64,000 nucleotides of DNA, taken from NCBI GenBank assembly GCA_039198225.1, contig JBCCTQ010000018.1, positions 1 to 64,000 on the forward strand, read 5' to 3'. Position 1 is the first letter of the stretch. Each line of letters starts with the position of its first letter. This document shows positions 1-8,316 of the stretch, piece after piece. A program made the position numbers and the translations under genes. Under the pieces are notes generated by a model. The model worked only from the letters and a program-made list of their open reading frames with translations, ran no database searches and was not told the DNA's origin. The DNA is from JASJAR01 sp039198225 (GTDB taxonomy: Bacteria; Pseudomonadota; Alphaproteobacteria; Rhodobacterales; Rhodobacteraceae).

Positions 1-3
1 CCA

Positions 4-31
4 GGGCCGGTTGCCCCCCAGCAACCGGCCC
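4..31. other. GC-rich inverted repeat (hairpin)
   Basis: Perfect 11-bp arms GGGCCGGTTGC (4-14) and GCAACCGGCCC (21-31) enclose a six-base loop. No T-run follows on either strand inside the window. It may be the terminator or 3' hairpin of a gene left of the window. The structure is clear; its function is inference. Confidence 0.45.
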
Positions 32-80
32 GGCGGGGCCACCCGACAGGCGGCCCGAAAACACAGCGAAAGACGCTCGA

Positions 81-124
81 TGCCGCGAAGGGGACGAGGG
101 AACCCTTCCCTATCGCGGCATTTT
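81..124 (+). terminator. Possible rho-independent terminator, rightward
   Basis: Arms TGCCGCGA (81-88) and TCGCGGCA (113-120) are perfect complements and are followed directly by TTTT. The 24-base interior can itself pair partly (GAGGGAA with TTCCC). It could end a transcript entering from the left. The U-run is short, so efficiency is uncertain. Confidence 0.4.
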
Positions 125-176
125 CGAGTTCGAGCGGTTCCGGGACCTGAAATAGGCTGATTCGAGCGGCTCGGTC

Positions 177-192
177 TGTGAACCAGTTCACA
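177..192. promoter_or_regulatory. CRP-type operator TGTGA-N6-TCACA
   Basis: The 16-mer TGTGAACCAGTTCACA is a perfect palindrome (TGTGAAC, CA, GTTCACA) and matches the canonical CRP consensus exactly. It lies 17 bp past the stop codon of the neighbouring CRP-like regulator gene. Its target may be a gene left of the window. A two-base loop makes it a poor RNA hairpin, which favours a DNA-binding site. Confidence 0.5.
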
Positions 193-209
193 GGGCAACC
201 GCTTACGGG

Positions 210-842
210 CTAGGGCGCGCCGAGTTCGGCGAGATCTTCCAAAGCGGCCCGGTTGGCGATCCGGATCATGCCCCTCGGCGCCTCCACAACCCCGTCCCGC
301 TTCCAATCGGCCAAGGTTTTTGAGACCGCTTCCCGGGTCGTGCCGACAAATTCAGCGAGATCCGATTTTGACATGCGAAGGGGCGCGTCGCCCTCCCCCG
401 AAAGATGGAGGATTTTACGGGCAAGCCGGGCCGCGAGGGGCAAAAACACCTGGTCCGACAATTGCCGGTTCATCCAACGCATCCTTTGCCCCGCAAGGCC
501 AATCATGTCGATCCCAAGCTCCGGGCGCCGGCGGATCGCCTCGGCCATGTCGCCGTTCCGGACCCGGAGGAGCCGCGACGCTTCAAGCGCGGTGGCCGTC
601 GCCGTCCGCTCGCCAGGGTCAAAAAAAGCGATTTCGCCGAGGATTGCTCCGCTCCGGAGCACATCGAGCGACAATTTCCGCCCATCGCCGCTCAGCACAG
701 AAATCTCAACCGCCCCTTCGAGAATGGCAAAGAGCGCATCCCCCGCATCGCCCTGCTCAAAGAGCACTTCGCCCGGGGCCAAGGCCACGCGGCTGGCCAG
801 GGACGCGACCGCCTCTTGAAGCGCCTCGGACGCGCTCGACAT
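210..842 (-). CDS. Crp/Fnr-family transcriptional regulator (CRP-like)
   Basis: A cytoplasmic one-component regulator. The N-terminal half is a cyclic-nucleotide-binding beta-roll (GEVLFEQGDAGDALF, then GEIAFFDPGERTATATA, which resembles the phosphate-binding cassette with its Glu and Arg). The C-terminal half is a winged helix with the recognition segment TREAVSKTL. Its Arg-Glu pair sits where E. coli CRP reads TGTGA. There is no N-terminal cysteine cluster, so it is not an oxygen-sensing FNR. I start it at the ATG giving MSSASEAL, which suits the domain length; an in-frame ATG at 875 would add 11 residues. A perfect CRP-type palindrome lies just 3' of the gene. The ligand is not determined by the sequence. 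Confidence 0.85.
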   Translation of the reverse strand: MSSASEALQEAVASLASRVALAPGEVLFEQGDAGDALFAILEGAVEISVLSGDGRKLSLDVLRSGAILGEIAFFDPGERTATATALEASRLLRVRNGDMAEAIRRRPELGIDMIGLAGQRMRWMNRQLSDQVFLPLAARLARKILHLSGEGDAPLRMSKSDLAEFVGTTREAVSKTLADWKRDGVVEAPRGMIRIANRAALEDLAELGAP

Positions 843-1063
843 AAATCCAGTAGGGGCAAGCATGGGCAGAACCATTTGGGCAGAGCCTTACTCCGCCGGA
901 ATTCACCGTTAGAAACAAGGGCCCGCCCGGACAACCAAGCGTTTCGGCCAGGCCATGCTCAAACGCGCATAATCTGAAACGCCCGTCCTGTCAGCTTTTG
1001 CGAGGCTAAGTCCCAGGGCTCGCACCCTATGTCCAAGCTCCTCCGGCCGTGACGGGGCGGCCA

Positions 1064-2416
1064 TCATGGCGTGAGCCGAAGGCTCGCATTTTGATAATCT
1101 ATGGCCCGTCCTTCAACGGCGAGGGCACCTTCAAGGGAATTTGCCGCCGAAGCCACGATATTGACCCTCCGAATATCGCCCACTTCGATCCCAGGGCCCT
1201 CCACGAAGACCGAATGAAGATAATCGGACTTCCCGACCATCTGCCCCGCCGCACGACCCGGTTTTTCGAAAAGGACCGACACTTGCCGCCCCACCATCGC
1301 GTCCTGGGCCGCGATCTGTTGGCGCTTCAATAGATCCTGGAGCCTCCGGAGCCGGTCGTCTTTTTCGTCCTCCGGCACCTCTTCTTTCTCCGCGGCGGGC
1401 GTGCCCGGACGCGGGGAATATTTGAAGGAATAGGCCTGGCCGTAGCCAACGGTTTCCACCAGATCCATCGTGGCTTGGAAATCGGCTTCGGTCTCTCCGG
1501 GGAAGCCCACGATAAAGTCGCCCGAGAGCATCAGGTCGGGCCGGGCCGCCCGGATCCGCTCGATCAGGCGAATATAGCTTTCTCGGTCATGTTTGCGGTT
1601 CATCGCCTTTAGGATCTTGTCGGACCCCGACTGCACCGGAAGATGGAGATAGGGCATGAGCTTTGCGCAAGTCCCATGGGCCTCGATCAAAGCCTCGTCC
1701 ATGTCGTTGGGATGCGACGTGGTAAAGCGGATCCGCTCGAGCCCCGCGATCCCATCGAGCGCCCAGATAAGCCCCGCCAAGCCTTTCTCGTGGCCGTGAT
1801 AGGCGTTGACGTTCTGGCCGAGGAGCGTGATCTCCCGCACCCCCCGCTCGACGAGGTCGCGCGCCTCAGCAAGCACCCGTGCGGCCGGCCGGCTTTGCTC
1901 GGCCCCCCGTGTGTAGGGCACCACGCAAAAGGCGCAGAATTTATCGCAGCCTTCTTGCACGGTCAGAAACGCCGCCGGGGCGCGTTTGGCCTTGGGACGG
2001 CCTTTTAGCCGCTCGAATTTATCCTCTTCGGGAAAATCCGTTTCGACCGCGCGCTCGCCTTTGGCCACTTTGGCTTCCATCTCAGGAAGCCGGTGATAGG
2101 CCTGGGGCCCCACCACGAAATCGACGAGAGGTTGCCGGGCCACGATCTCTTCGCCTTCGGCCTGGGCCACGCAGCCTGCCACACCGATCTTGAGATCGGG
2201 TTTCTCCGTTTTGTAGGGCTTCAGCCGACCCAATTCGGAATAGACCTTTTCGGCCGCCTTTTCCCGGATATGGCAGGTATTGAGGAGGATCATGTCCGCC
2301 TCTTCGGGCGAGGACACCGTGCGGTAGCCCGACGCCGACAGCGCTTCGGCCATGCGCTCGCTGTCATAAACATTCATCTGACAGCCGTAGGTCTTAATGT
2401 AGAGCTTTTTGGCCAA
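1064..2416 (-). CDS. miaB: tRNA-2-methylthio-N6-dimethylallyladenosine synthase MiaB
   Basis: A radical SAM methylthiotransferase that converts i6A37 to ms2i6A37 in tRNAs reading UNN codons. Three N-terminal cysteines for the auxiliary cluster are visible (about residues 12, 48 and 82). The radical SAM motif CDKFCAFC sits at 157-164 and a TRAM-like tail follows. I choose the TTG start at 2416, giving LAKKLYIKTYGCQMN. It matches the usual MiaB N-terminus, is preceded by AGGCGGAG, and gives the normal length of about 450 residues. An ATG at 2533 would add 39 unlikely residues and overlap the divergent gene. The usual phoH-ybeY neighbours do not follow it here. Confidence 0.95.
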   Translation of the reverse strand: MAKKLYIKTYGCQMNVYDSERMAEALSASGYRTVSSPEEADMILLNTCHIREKAAEKVYSELGRLKPYKTEKPDLKIGVAGCVAQAEGEEIVARQPLVDFVVGPQAYHRLPEMEAKVAKGERAVETDFPEEDKFERLKGRPKAKRAPAAFLTVQEGCDKFCAFCVVPYTRGAEQSRPAARVLAEARDLVERGVREITLLGQNVNAYHGHEKGLAGLIWALDGIAGLERIRFTTSHPNDMDEALIEAHGTCAKLMPYLHLPVQSGSDKILKAMNRKHDRESYIRLIERIRAARPDLMLSGDFIVGFPGETEADFQATMDLVETVGYGQAYSFKYSPRPGTPAAEKEEVPEDEKDDRLRRLQDLLKRQQIAAQDAMVGRQVSVLFEKPGRAAGQMVGKSDYLHSVFVEGPGIEVGDIRRVNIVASAANSLEGALAVEGRAIDYQNASLRLTP

Positions 2417-2531
2417 GGGCCTCTCCGCCTGTCTTACCTCGCCTTTGCGCCGGTCTGGCGCGGTGGCTTGCGCGATGGGTGTCGTTTGCCCAAAACTGGA
2501 GTATTCCCTCGGGAAAACCAACCGGAATTCC

Positions 2532-3410
2532 ATGCACTACCCCAATCTCGCCGCCTTTCTCAAAGATGCCCGGGTCGCCGGAGGGCCGAGGCTCGGGCCG
2601 GGGCCCGTGGCGCTCGTGATTGCCGAAGACGATATCGAGCTTGGCACAACGATCCGGCACAACCTGTTGGCCGGGTTCAAAACGGTGCTGGTGTTTGTCC
2701 CGGACGGCATCACGTGGCCCGATCGGCTGGGGCCAGGGGTCTTCCGGATCGCCTTTGACACGCTTCGCCCCGAAGCCGCGGCCGAGGCGGTCAACGGGGT
2801 GGCGGCCGCACTCGAGCCCGGAACCTGGCTCTATTACAGCTACAATGCCGAATACCTGTTCTACCCTTTCGCCGACACGCGCACGGTGGGTGAAATGCTG
2901 GCCTTCCATGCCAGCGAACGTCGCGAGGCCATGCTCGCCTACGTCATCGACCTTTACGCGGGCGACCTGGGTGCGGACGAGAACGCGGTCTCCCTCGAAA
3001 ACGCCCATCTTGACCGGTCTGGCTATTATGCCCTTGGCCGCAAGGGCGAAGACGGCACGCCCCTCGAACGCCAGCTTGATTTCTACGGCGGGCTCCGCTG
3101 GCGCTACGAAGAACACGTGCCCGAAGCCAAGCGGCGCATCGACCGAACGGCGCTCTTTCAAGCCCAGCCAGGACGGCAACTCTCCGAGGCGCACCGGCTC
3201 AATGAAGATGAGCTCAACACCTTCGCCTGCCCTTGGCACAATAACCTCACCGCTGCGATCTGCTCGTTTCGAACGGCCAAGGCCCTGCGGTCCAATGCCG
3301 GGAGCCGCTACGAGATCGACAATTTCACCTGGCATAATTCGGTGCGGTTCGAATGGGACAGCCGGCAACTCCTGGATCTCGGCCTCATGGAGCCCGGCCA
3401 GTGGTTTTGA
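2532..3410 (+). CDS. Conserved protein of unknown function, possibly glycosyltransferase-like
   Basis: A 292-residue soluble protein without signal peptide or membrane segment. It starts with MHYPNLAAFLKDAR at the ATG at 2532 and is divergent from miaB. I recall similar proteins beside miaB in Rhodobacterales, some labelled glycosyltransferase family 2. The early part (ALVIAEDDIELGTTIRHNLLAGFKTVLVF) alternates strands and helices like a Rossmann-type fold. A DHLDR-like SLENAHLDRSGYY segment and the late PWHNNLTAAICSFRTAKAL segment look conserved. I cannot identify catalytic residues with confidence, so the enzyme class is only a suggestion. Confidence 0.75.
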   Translation: MHYPNLAAFLKDARVAGGPRLGPGPVALVIAEDDIELGTTIRHNLLAGFKTVLVFVPDGITWPDRLGPGVFRIAFDTLRPEAAAEAVNGVAAALEPGTWLYYSYNAEYLFYPFADTRTVGEMLAFHASERREAMLAYVIDLYAGDLGADENAVSLENAHLDRSGYYALGRKGEDGTPLERQLDFYGGLRWRYEEHVPEAKRRIDRTALFQAQPGRQLSEAHRLNEDELNTFACPWHNNLTAAICSFRTAKALRSNAGSRYEIDNFTWHNSVRFEWDSRQLLDLGLMEPGQWF

Positions 3411-3480
3411 ATTTTCCAAACGGCGCCAATCGCAGGAGCGAAGCCTAACCTCGACTGGCAGGGAGCGCCGGAAACGAGAG

Positions 3481-3501
3481 GCCCCGGATCAAGTCCGGGG
3501 C
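3481..3501. repeat. Intergenic palindrome GCCCCGGA/TCCGGGGC
   Basis: Perfect 8-bp arms around a five-base loop, in the tail-to-tail gap between the miaB-divergent gene and irr. A related palindrome with a GCCCCGG core occurs after dapD at 30850-30869. It may act as a bidirectional transcript end or be a small dispersed repeat; there is no T-run. Confidence 0.45.
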
Positions 3502-3523
3502 GCGATCTCGGTAACGGCGAAGT

Positions 3524-3955
3524 TCAGACCTTGCGGAGCCGTATGACCACGTCAACCGATGCGATTTCGGTGCCGTCTGGTGCCTCCGGGATACGTGCGA
3601 TCTGGAGTTCGCGCGCCGGTGCGTCAGAGAGCGACCCGTCATGCTCCCAGTAGAAATGGGGATGATCGTCACAGCGGGTGTCAAAGTAGCTCTTCGAGCC
3701 GTCCACGGTGACTTCCCGCATGAGGCCCGCCTCGCAGAAGGCCCGAAGCGTGTTGTACACCGTTGCAAGTGACACTGTCTCGCCCGCATCACGGCTCGCA
3801 ATATGGAGACTTTCAGCGGTCACGTGTCGGTTGTTGCCGTCGCCCACTAGGAGCCGCGCGAGGGCCACGCGCTGGCGCGTTGGCCGCAAACCGCCCTGGG
3901 TGAGCCATTCGGTCCCCCGCTCTACGGTCTCGTCTAGGTGCGTGTCACGTGCCAT
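3524..3955 (-). CDS. irr: Fur-family iron response regulator Irr
   Basis: A 143-residue Fur-superfamily repressor. The N-terminal winged helix contains GLRPTRQRVALARLL and a recognition region SLATVYNTLRAFCEAGLMREV. The C-terminal half has the His/Asp-rich DDHPHFYWEHDGSL segment expected at the regulatory metal/heme site, but it lacks the C-terminal CxxC zinc motifs of classical Fur. This pattern, together with its position divergent from fabA-fabB-fabI, fits Irr, the heme-responsive regulator of Rhodobacterales and Rhizobiales. A possible promoter lies only a few bases upstream of the ATG, so its leader would be very short. PerR-like function is the alternative. Confidence 0.85.
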   Translation of the reverse strand: MARDTHLDETVERGTEWLTQGGLRPTRQRVALARLLVGDGNNRHVTAESLHIASRDAGETVSLATVYNTLRAFCEAGLMREVTVDGSKSYFDTRCDDHPHFYWEHDGSLSDAPARELQIARIPEAPDGTEIASVDVVIRLRKV

Positions 3956-3960
3956 CTCTG

Positions 3961-3997
3961 ATTACGTAATATAGGTCGTCACTTGCCCCTAATACAA
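3961..3997 (-). promoter_or_regulatory. Putative irr promoter with overlapping palindrome ATTACGTAAT
   Basis: Read leftward, TTGTAT (3992-3997) and TATATT (3968-3973) are spaced 18 bp apart, like -35/-10 elements. The perfect 10-bp palindrome ATTACGTAAT (3961-3970) overlaps the -10 and ends five bases before the irr start codon. A second palindrome, ATTGC-N4-GCAAT (3997-4010), lies just upstream. Autoregulation is plausible; binding is not shown by sequence. Confidence 0.4.
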
Positions 3998-4065
3998 TTG
4001 CTTTCGCAATAAAACCCTCCACCCTAGGACGGTTTGCCCCACTCCTCGGGCCGGAACCCCCGCTC

Positions 4066-4086
4066 TTCATCTCTTCAAAAATACGC
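4066..4086. repeat. Copy 1 of a dispersed intergenic element (diverged)
   Basis: Begins TTCATCTCTTC and continues AAAAATACGC. It shares the pattern TTCATC, a few bases, then AAAATAC with copies at 15167-15188 and 42824-42845. This copy lies in the irr-fabA intergenic region, about 150 bp before fabA, and is the most diverged of the three. Confidence 0.4.
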
Positions 4087-4231
4087 AAATACCCCACCTT
4101 CGCCGCCCCGCATTGCCCTCCCCGTTGCGCCGCAACCGGCCCCTGCGCGCGGTGGTCCCGGTGGCCTTGCGCCGGGGCTTTGACCTCAGTAGACACCCGC
4201 CGGTACGGCAGGATGCCGCGGGGAGACGTTC

Positions 4232-4744
4232 ATGGCGGATTATCCGACCTCCTTCGACAAGGAAGGGCTTTTGGCTTGCGCCCGCGGTGAGCTTTTTGGC
4301 CCGGGTAACGCCCAATTGCCCCTGCCGCCCATGCTGATGATGGACCGGATCACCGACATTTCGGCCGATGGCGGCGAAAGCGGCAAAGGCCATGTGGTGG
4401 CCGAGTTTGATATCACCCCGGACCTTTGGTTTTTCGAGTGCCACTTCCCCGGAAACCCGGTCATGCCCGGCTGTCTCGGGCTTGATGGGCTTTGGCAGCT
4501 CACCGGGTTCAATCTCGGCTGGCGGGGTTGGCTCGGCCAAGGTTTTGCGTTGGGCGTGGGCGAGGTGAAACTGACCGGCATGGTCCGCCCCGACCGGAAG
4601 CTCCTCACATATTTTGTCGATTTTACCCGCGTCATTGACCGAAGGCTCAAGATGGGCGTGGCCGACGGGCGGGTCGAAGCCGACGGCGAAGTGATCTACA
4701 AGGTCAAAGACATGAAGGTCGGGCTCGCGGAAGCGGCCGGATAG
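4232..4744 (+). CDS. fabA: 3-hydroxyacyl-[ACP] dehydratase/isomerase FabA
   Basis: The dual-function hot-dog enzyme of unsaturated fatty acid synthesis. It dehydrates 3-hydroxydecanoyl-ACP and isomerises trans-2 to cis-3-decenoyl-ACP. The catalytic His71 (FFECHFPGNPVMPG) and Asp85 (LGLDGLWQL) are in place. The length of 170 residues is normal. The ATG at 4232 follows GGGGAGA. It opens the fabA-fabB-fabI operon; fabB's ribosome-binding site AGGAGGAA overlaps the fabA stop region. The divergent Irr gene is about 275 bp upstream. Confidence 0.97.
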   Translation: MADYPTSFDKEGLLACARGELFGPGNAQLPLPPMLMMDRITDISADGGESGKGHVVAEFDITPDLWFFECHFPGNPVMPGCLGLDGLWQLTGFNLGWRGWLGQGFALGVGEVKLTGMVRPDRKLLTYFVDFTRVIDRRLKMGVADGRVEADGEVIYKVKDMKVGLAEAAG

Positions 4745-4756
4745 GAGGAACGGGCC

Positions 4757-5983
4757 ATGCGGCGCGTCGCGATCACCGGGATCGGGGTAATCTCGCCCAT
4801 CGGAAATTCTGCCGAAGAGGTCAAATCGGCCCTCAAAGCTGGCCGTTCAGGCATCGAGGCGGTGCCAGAAATGGTCGAGCATGGGTTCCGAAGCCAGGTG
4901 GCCGGGACCCTAAAAATCGACCCCAAAGACCATGTCGACAAGCGATTGATGCGCTTTATGGGGCCCGGTGCCGCCTATGCCCATATCGCCATGGGCCAGG
5001 CGATTGCCGATGCGGGCCTTACGGAAGACGAGGTGGTCCACCCCGAGACCGGGCTCATCGCGGGCTCCGGTGGGCCCTCGACCAGTGCCATGTTCGCCGC
5101 CCACCAAACGGTTCTCGAAAAGGGCTCGCCCAAACGGATCGGGCCCTTCGCAGTGCCGAAATGCATGTCGTCGACGATCTCGGCCAATCTGGCGACGGCC
5201 TACCGGATCAAGGGCATGAACTTCTCGATCACTTCGGCCTGCTCGACCTCGCTCCATTGCATCGGCATGGCGGCCGGTCAGGTGGCCCTCGGAAACCAAG
5301 AGATCATGTTTGCCGGAGGGGGCGAGGAGCTTGATTGGACGCTTTCGTGCCTTTTCGACGCGATGGGCGCGATGTCATCGAAGTATAACGACACGCCGGA
5401 GAAAGCCTCCCGCGCGTTTGACGCCGACCGCGACGGGTTTGTCATCGCCGGTGGGGCGGGCATGGTGGTGCTTGAACCGCTTGAGCGCGCCAAGGCGCGG
5501 GGTGCGAAGGTCTATGCCGAAGTCACGGGGTTTGGCGCCACATCCGACGGCCATGACATGGTGGCCCCGTCCGGCGAAGGCGGCGAGCGGGCAATGAACA
5601 AGGCCCTCGCCACACTCCCGAAAGACCGCCAAGTGAGCTACATCAACGCCCACGGGACATCGACGCCCGCAGGCGACCTGCCCGAAATGGAGGCCGTCAG
5701 GCGATCGTTCGGGAACTCCGCGCCGCCGGTTTCCTCGACGAAGTCGATGACCGGCCACAGCCAAGGGGCGGCGGGCGCCCAGGAAGCGGTCTATTCGCTT
5801 TTGATGCTCGAAGACGACTTCATCGCGCCCTCGATCAATGTCGACAGCCTCGACCCGGCCCTGGTGGCCGGAGAGATCGCCACCGAACTCGTAGAAGAGG
5901 CGGGGCTCGACACGGTGATGACCAATTCATTCGGCTTTGGCGGGACCAACGGGTCGATGCTCTTGTCGCGCGTCCAGGACTGA
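4757..5983 (+). CDS. fabB: 3-oxoacyl-[ACP] synthase I FabB
   Basis: A thiolase-fold condensing enzyme that elongates cis-3-decenoyl-ACP and longer acyl-ACPs with malonyl-ACP. The Cys-His-His triad is visible: Cys162 (TSACSTSLHC), His299 (NAHGTSTPAGD) and His334 (KSMTGHSQGAAG). The length of 408 residues matches FabB, and pairing with fabA supports FabB over FabF. It is 12 bp downstream of fabA with a strong AGGAGGAA site, and 2 bp upstream of fabI, so the three are very probably co-transcribed. Confidence 0.97.
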   Translation: MRRVAITGIGVISPIGNSAEEVKSALKAGRSGIEAVPEMVEHGFRSQVAGTLKIDPKDHVDKRLMRFMGPGAAYAHIAMGQAIADAGLTEDEVVHPETGLIAGSGGPSTSAMFAAHQTVLEKGSPKRIGPFAVPKCMSSTISANLATAYRIKGMNFSITSACSTSLHCIGMAAGQVALGNQEIMFAGGGEELDWTLSCLFDAMGAMSSKYNDTPEKASRAFDADRDGFVIAGGAGMVVLEPLERAKARGAKVYAEVTGFGATSDGHDMVAPSGEGGERAMNKALATLPKDRQVSYINAHGTSTPAGDLPEMEAVRRSFGNSAPPVSSTKSMTGHSQGAAGAQEAVYSLLMLEDDFIAPSINVDSLDPALVAGEIATELVEEAGLDTVMTNSFGFGGTNGSMLLSRVQD

Positions 5984-5985
5984 GC

Positions 5986-6774
5986 ATGGCGGAGTTGATG
6001 AGAGGGAAGCGGGGCTTGGTCATGGGCGTGGCCAATGACCATTCGATCGCGTGGGGGATAGCGCGCGCCCTTCGGAGCGAAGGCGCCGAAATTGCCCTGA
6101 CATATCAGGGTGATGCCTTCAAAAAGCGGGTCACGCCGCTGGCCGAGGAATTGGGCTCAGAAATCTTGATCGATGTCGATGTCCTCGATGACGGGCAGCT
6201 CGACGGCGCGTTCGACACGCTCGAAAAAGAGTGGGGCGGGCTCGATTTTCTAATCCATGCCGTGGCCTATTCCGACAAGAACGAGCTCGCAGGCCGGTTC
6301 GTCGATACGAGCCGGGAAAACTTCAAGAACTCGCTGACGATCTCTTGTTATTCGCTGATCGATCTTTCCCGGCGGGCGCATCCTTTGATGAAGGATGGGG
6401 GGTCGATCGTGACACTCACCTATCTCGGCTCGAACCGGGTGACGCCCTATTACAACGTCATGGGCGTCGCCAAGGCCGCTCTCGAAAGCTCGGTGCGCTA
6501 TCTCGCGAACGATCTCGGACGCGACGGGATCCGGGTGAACGCGATTAGCGCGGGCCCGATGAAGACCCTTGCCGGCGCCGCAATCACCGGCGCGAGGCGC
6601 ACGTTCAAAACCGCCGAGCTCAACGCGCCCTTGGGCCATAACGCCACTCTCGATGCGGTGGGCGGGACGGCGGTCTATCTTTGCTCCGACCAGGGCGCCT
6701 GTACGACCGGCGAGATTATCACGGTCGATTCGGGCTACCATGTGATGGGCATGGCGCGGCCGGAGAACCTTTGA
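5986..6774 (+). CDS. fabI: Enoyl-[ACP] reductase (NADH) FabI
   Basis: A short-chain dehydrogenase-fold enoyl-ACP reductase that completes each elongation cycle. The FabI-type nucleotide motif GVANDHSIAWGIA is at residues 14-26 and the catalytic Tyr156-N6-Lys163 pair lies in YYNVMGVAK. The length of 262 residues is typical. It begins two bases after the fabB stop. Many genomes of this group carry more than one fabI, so it need not be the only reductase in the cell. Confidence 0.97.
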   Translation: MAELMRGKRGLVMGVANDHSIAWGIARALRSEGAEIALTYQGDAFKKRVTPLAEELGSEILIDVDVLDDGQLDGAFDTLEKEWGGLDFLIHAVAYSDKNELAGRFVDTSRENFKNSLTISCYSLIDLSRRAHPLMKDGGSIVTLTYLGSNRVTPYYNVMGVAKAALESSVRYLANDLGRDGIRVNAISAGPMKTLAGAAITGARRTFKTAELNAPLGHNATLDAVGGTAVYLCSDQGACTTGEIITVDSGYHVMGMARPENL

Positions 6775-6790
6775 TGGGAAGGGCGCGCCC

Positions 6791-7477
6791 ATGCCCGTGA
6801 CCACCTGCATCTTCGACGCCTATGGCACACTCTTTGACATCGCGGCCGCGGCGCGACAGGCCGCCGAGGAGCCGGGCCAGGAGAAACTCGCCGAGATTTG
6901 GCCGCGCCTGGCCGCCGATTGGCGCTCAAAGCAACTTGAATATTCCTGGCTGAGGGCCGTCGGCGACGCCTATGTGTCGTTTTGGCAGGTCACCCAAGAC
7001 GGGCTCGACTGGGCCATGGAGAATGCCGGGCTCGACGACGCGGAGCTCCGCGAGCGGCTCTTGGCGCTCTATTGGGAGCTAGACGCCTATCCGGAGGTGC
7101 CCGATTGCCTGGCCGCGATCGCTGCCCAAAACCAGCGGGCGGCTGTGCTCTCGAACGGCTCGTCTGACATGTTGAATGCTGCTGTTCAGTCGGCGGGGCT
7201 TGAGGATCTTTTGATCGCTAGCCTCTCGGTTGAAGATGTGGGGATCTTCAAACCGGCCCGGGCGGTCTATGACATGGTGGGCGCGCGGTTTGGCACGGAT
7301 CCGCGTGACGTGCTGTTCGTTTCGGCCAATGGATGGGACGCGGCGGGTGCGGCGGCTTACGGGTTCCATACCGTTTGGGTCAATCGCACGGGCGCGCCGA
7401 TTGATCGGTTGCCCGGGCGCCCCGACCATGAGGTCAAAGACCTCACAAGCGTCGCCGCGCTGGCGGCGCGCGTCTGA
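6791..7477 (+). CDS. Haloacid dehalogenase type II family hydrolase
   Basis: A 228-residue HAD-superfamily protein. The nucleophile Asp9 lies in CIFDAYGTLFD. Motif II is LSNGSSDML, the lysine is in IFKPARAVYD, and the final motif is VSANGWDAAGA. This set of motifs, with the SxNG(W/Y)D ending, is typical of L-2-haloacid dehalogenases, which hydrolyse 2-haloacids to 2-hydroxyacids. The true substrate could be another small phosphate or halide ester. It lies 16 bp after fabI and its stop overlaps the start of the next gene (TGATG), so it is part of a coupled three-gene tail of the fab operon. Confidence 0.9.
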   Translation: MPVTTCIFDAYGTLFDIAAAARQAAEEPGQEKLAEIWPRLAADWRSKQLEYSWLRAVGDAYVSFWQVTQDGLDWAMENAGLDDAELRERLLALYWELDAYPEVPDCLAAIAAQNQRAAVLSNGSSDMLNAAVQSAGLEDLLIASLSVEDVGIFKPARAVYDMVGARFGTDPRDVLFVSANGWDAAGAAAYGFHTVWVNRTGAPIDRLPGRPDHEVKDLTSVAALAARV

Positions 7478-8316
7478 TGGGGGATTTCACCACGTCCGAC
7501 GGGATCCGACTGGTTTACGATGACGCGGTGATCGGGGCACCGGCCGGGGGGCCAGTGATCCTCTGTCTTGCCGGGCTCACCCGCTCGGCGTTGGATTTTG
7601 AGTATCTCCTGCCCCATCTCCACGGCGCCCGGGTGATCCGGCTCGATTACCGGGGCCGGGGCCGGTCGGGATGGGCGCCGCCTGAGACCTATTCCATACC
7701 GGTCGAGACCCGGGACGTGATCGAGCTTTTGGACCATCTCGGCCTCAACAAGGTCGCGGTGATCGGCACGTCGCGGGGCGGGATCATCGCGATGACGCTC
7801 GCGGCGACCGCCAAAGACCGGCTCGCGGGCGTCTGCCTCAACGATATCGGGCCGGAGCTTGATCCGGCGGGGATCGACAAGATCCGGGGCTATGTAGGTG
7901 TCGCGCCCGCTTACGCGACCCTTGCTGAAGCCGCGGAGGGGTGGGGCAAGGGCATGGAAGCGCTTGGGTTCGAGGGCGTGCCCGCCGCCCGCTGGGCCGA
8001 GGAAGTGGGCCATCACTTCCGGGAGACGCCGGACGGGCTGTCCCTTGCCTATGATCCTGGCCTTGCTCAGATTTTCCGGGTGGCCACTGCGGCTCCCGCC
8101 CCCGATCTCTGGCCGCTATTCGACGCGATGGCGGGCCTCCCCTTGGCGCTCATTCGCGGCGCGGTGTCCGATATCCTCTCGGAGGAGACCGCGGCGGAGA
8201 TGGGCAAGCGCCGCCCCGATATGGTCTTTCGCGATGTGCCCGGCCGCGGCCATATCCCGTTTCTAGACGAGACCGAGGCGCTCACGGCCATCGCCGAATG
8301 GCGGGCGCTTTTGTGA
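7477..8316 (+). CDS. Alpha/beta hydrolase
   Basis: A 279-residue cytoplasmic alpha/beta-hydrolase. The nucleophile elbow is GTSRGG (Ser99), the oxyanion region lies near CLAGLTRSA, and the catalytic His is in GRGHIPFLDE near residue 265. A cap region lies between about 125 and 200. The ATG overlaps the stop of the preceding dehalogenase by one base, and its own stop overlaps the GTG start of the next gene, so the three are probably translated together. The substrate is unknown; a carboxylesterase or a hydrolase of a small lactone or ester is possible. Confidence 0.9.
   Translation: MGDFTTSDGIRLVYDDAVIGAPAGGPVILCLAGLTRSALDFEYLLPHLHGARVIRLDYRGRGRSGWAPPETYSIPVETRDVIELLDHLGLNKVAVIGTSRGGIIAMTLAATAKDRLAGVCLNDIGPELDPAGIDKIRGYVGVAPAYATLAEAAEGWGKGMEALGFEGVPAARWAEEVGHHFRETPDGLSLAYDPGLAQIFRVATAAPAPDLWPLFDAMAGLPLALIRGAVSDILSEETAAEMGKRRPDMVFRDVPGRGHIPFLDETEALTAIAEWRALL

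Noticed and set aside
2394..3419. 341-codon open frame antisense to the miaB-divergent gene
   Set aside because: Shadow frame of a high-GC gene; no domain, and the opposite strand encodes a coherent protein.
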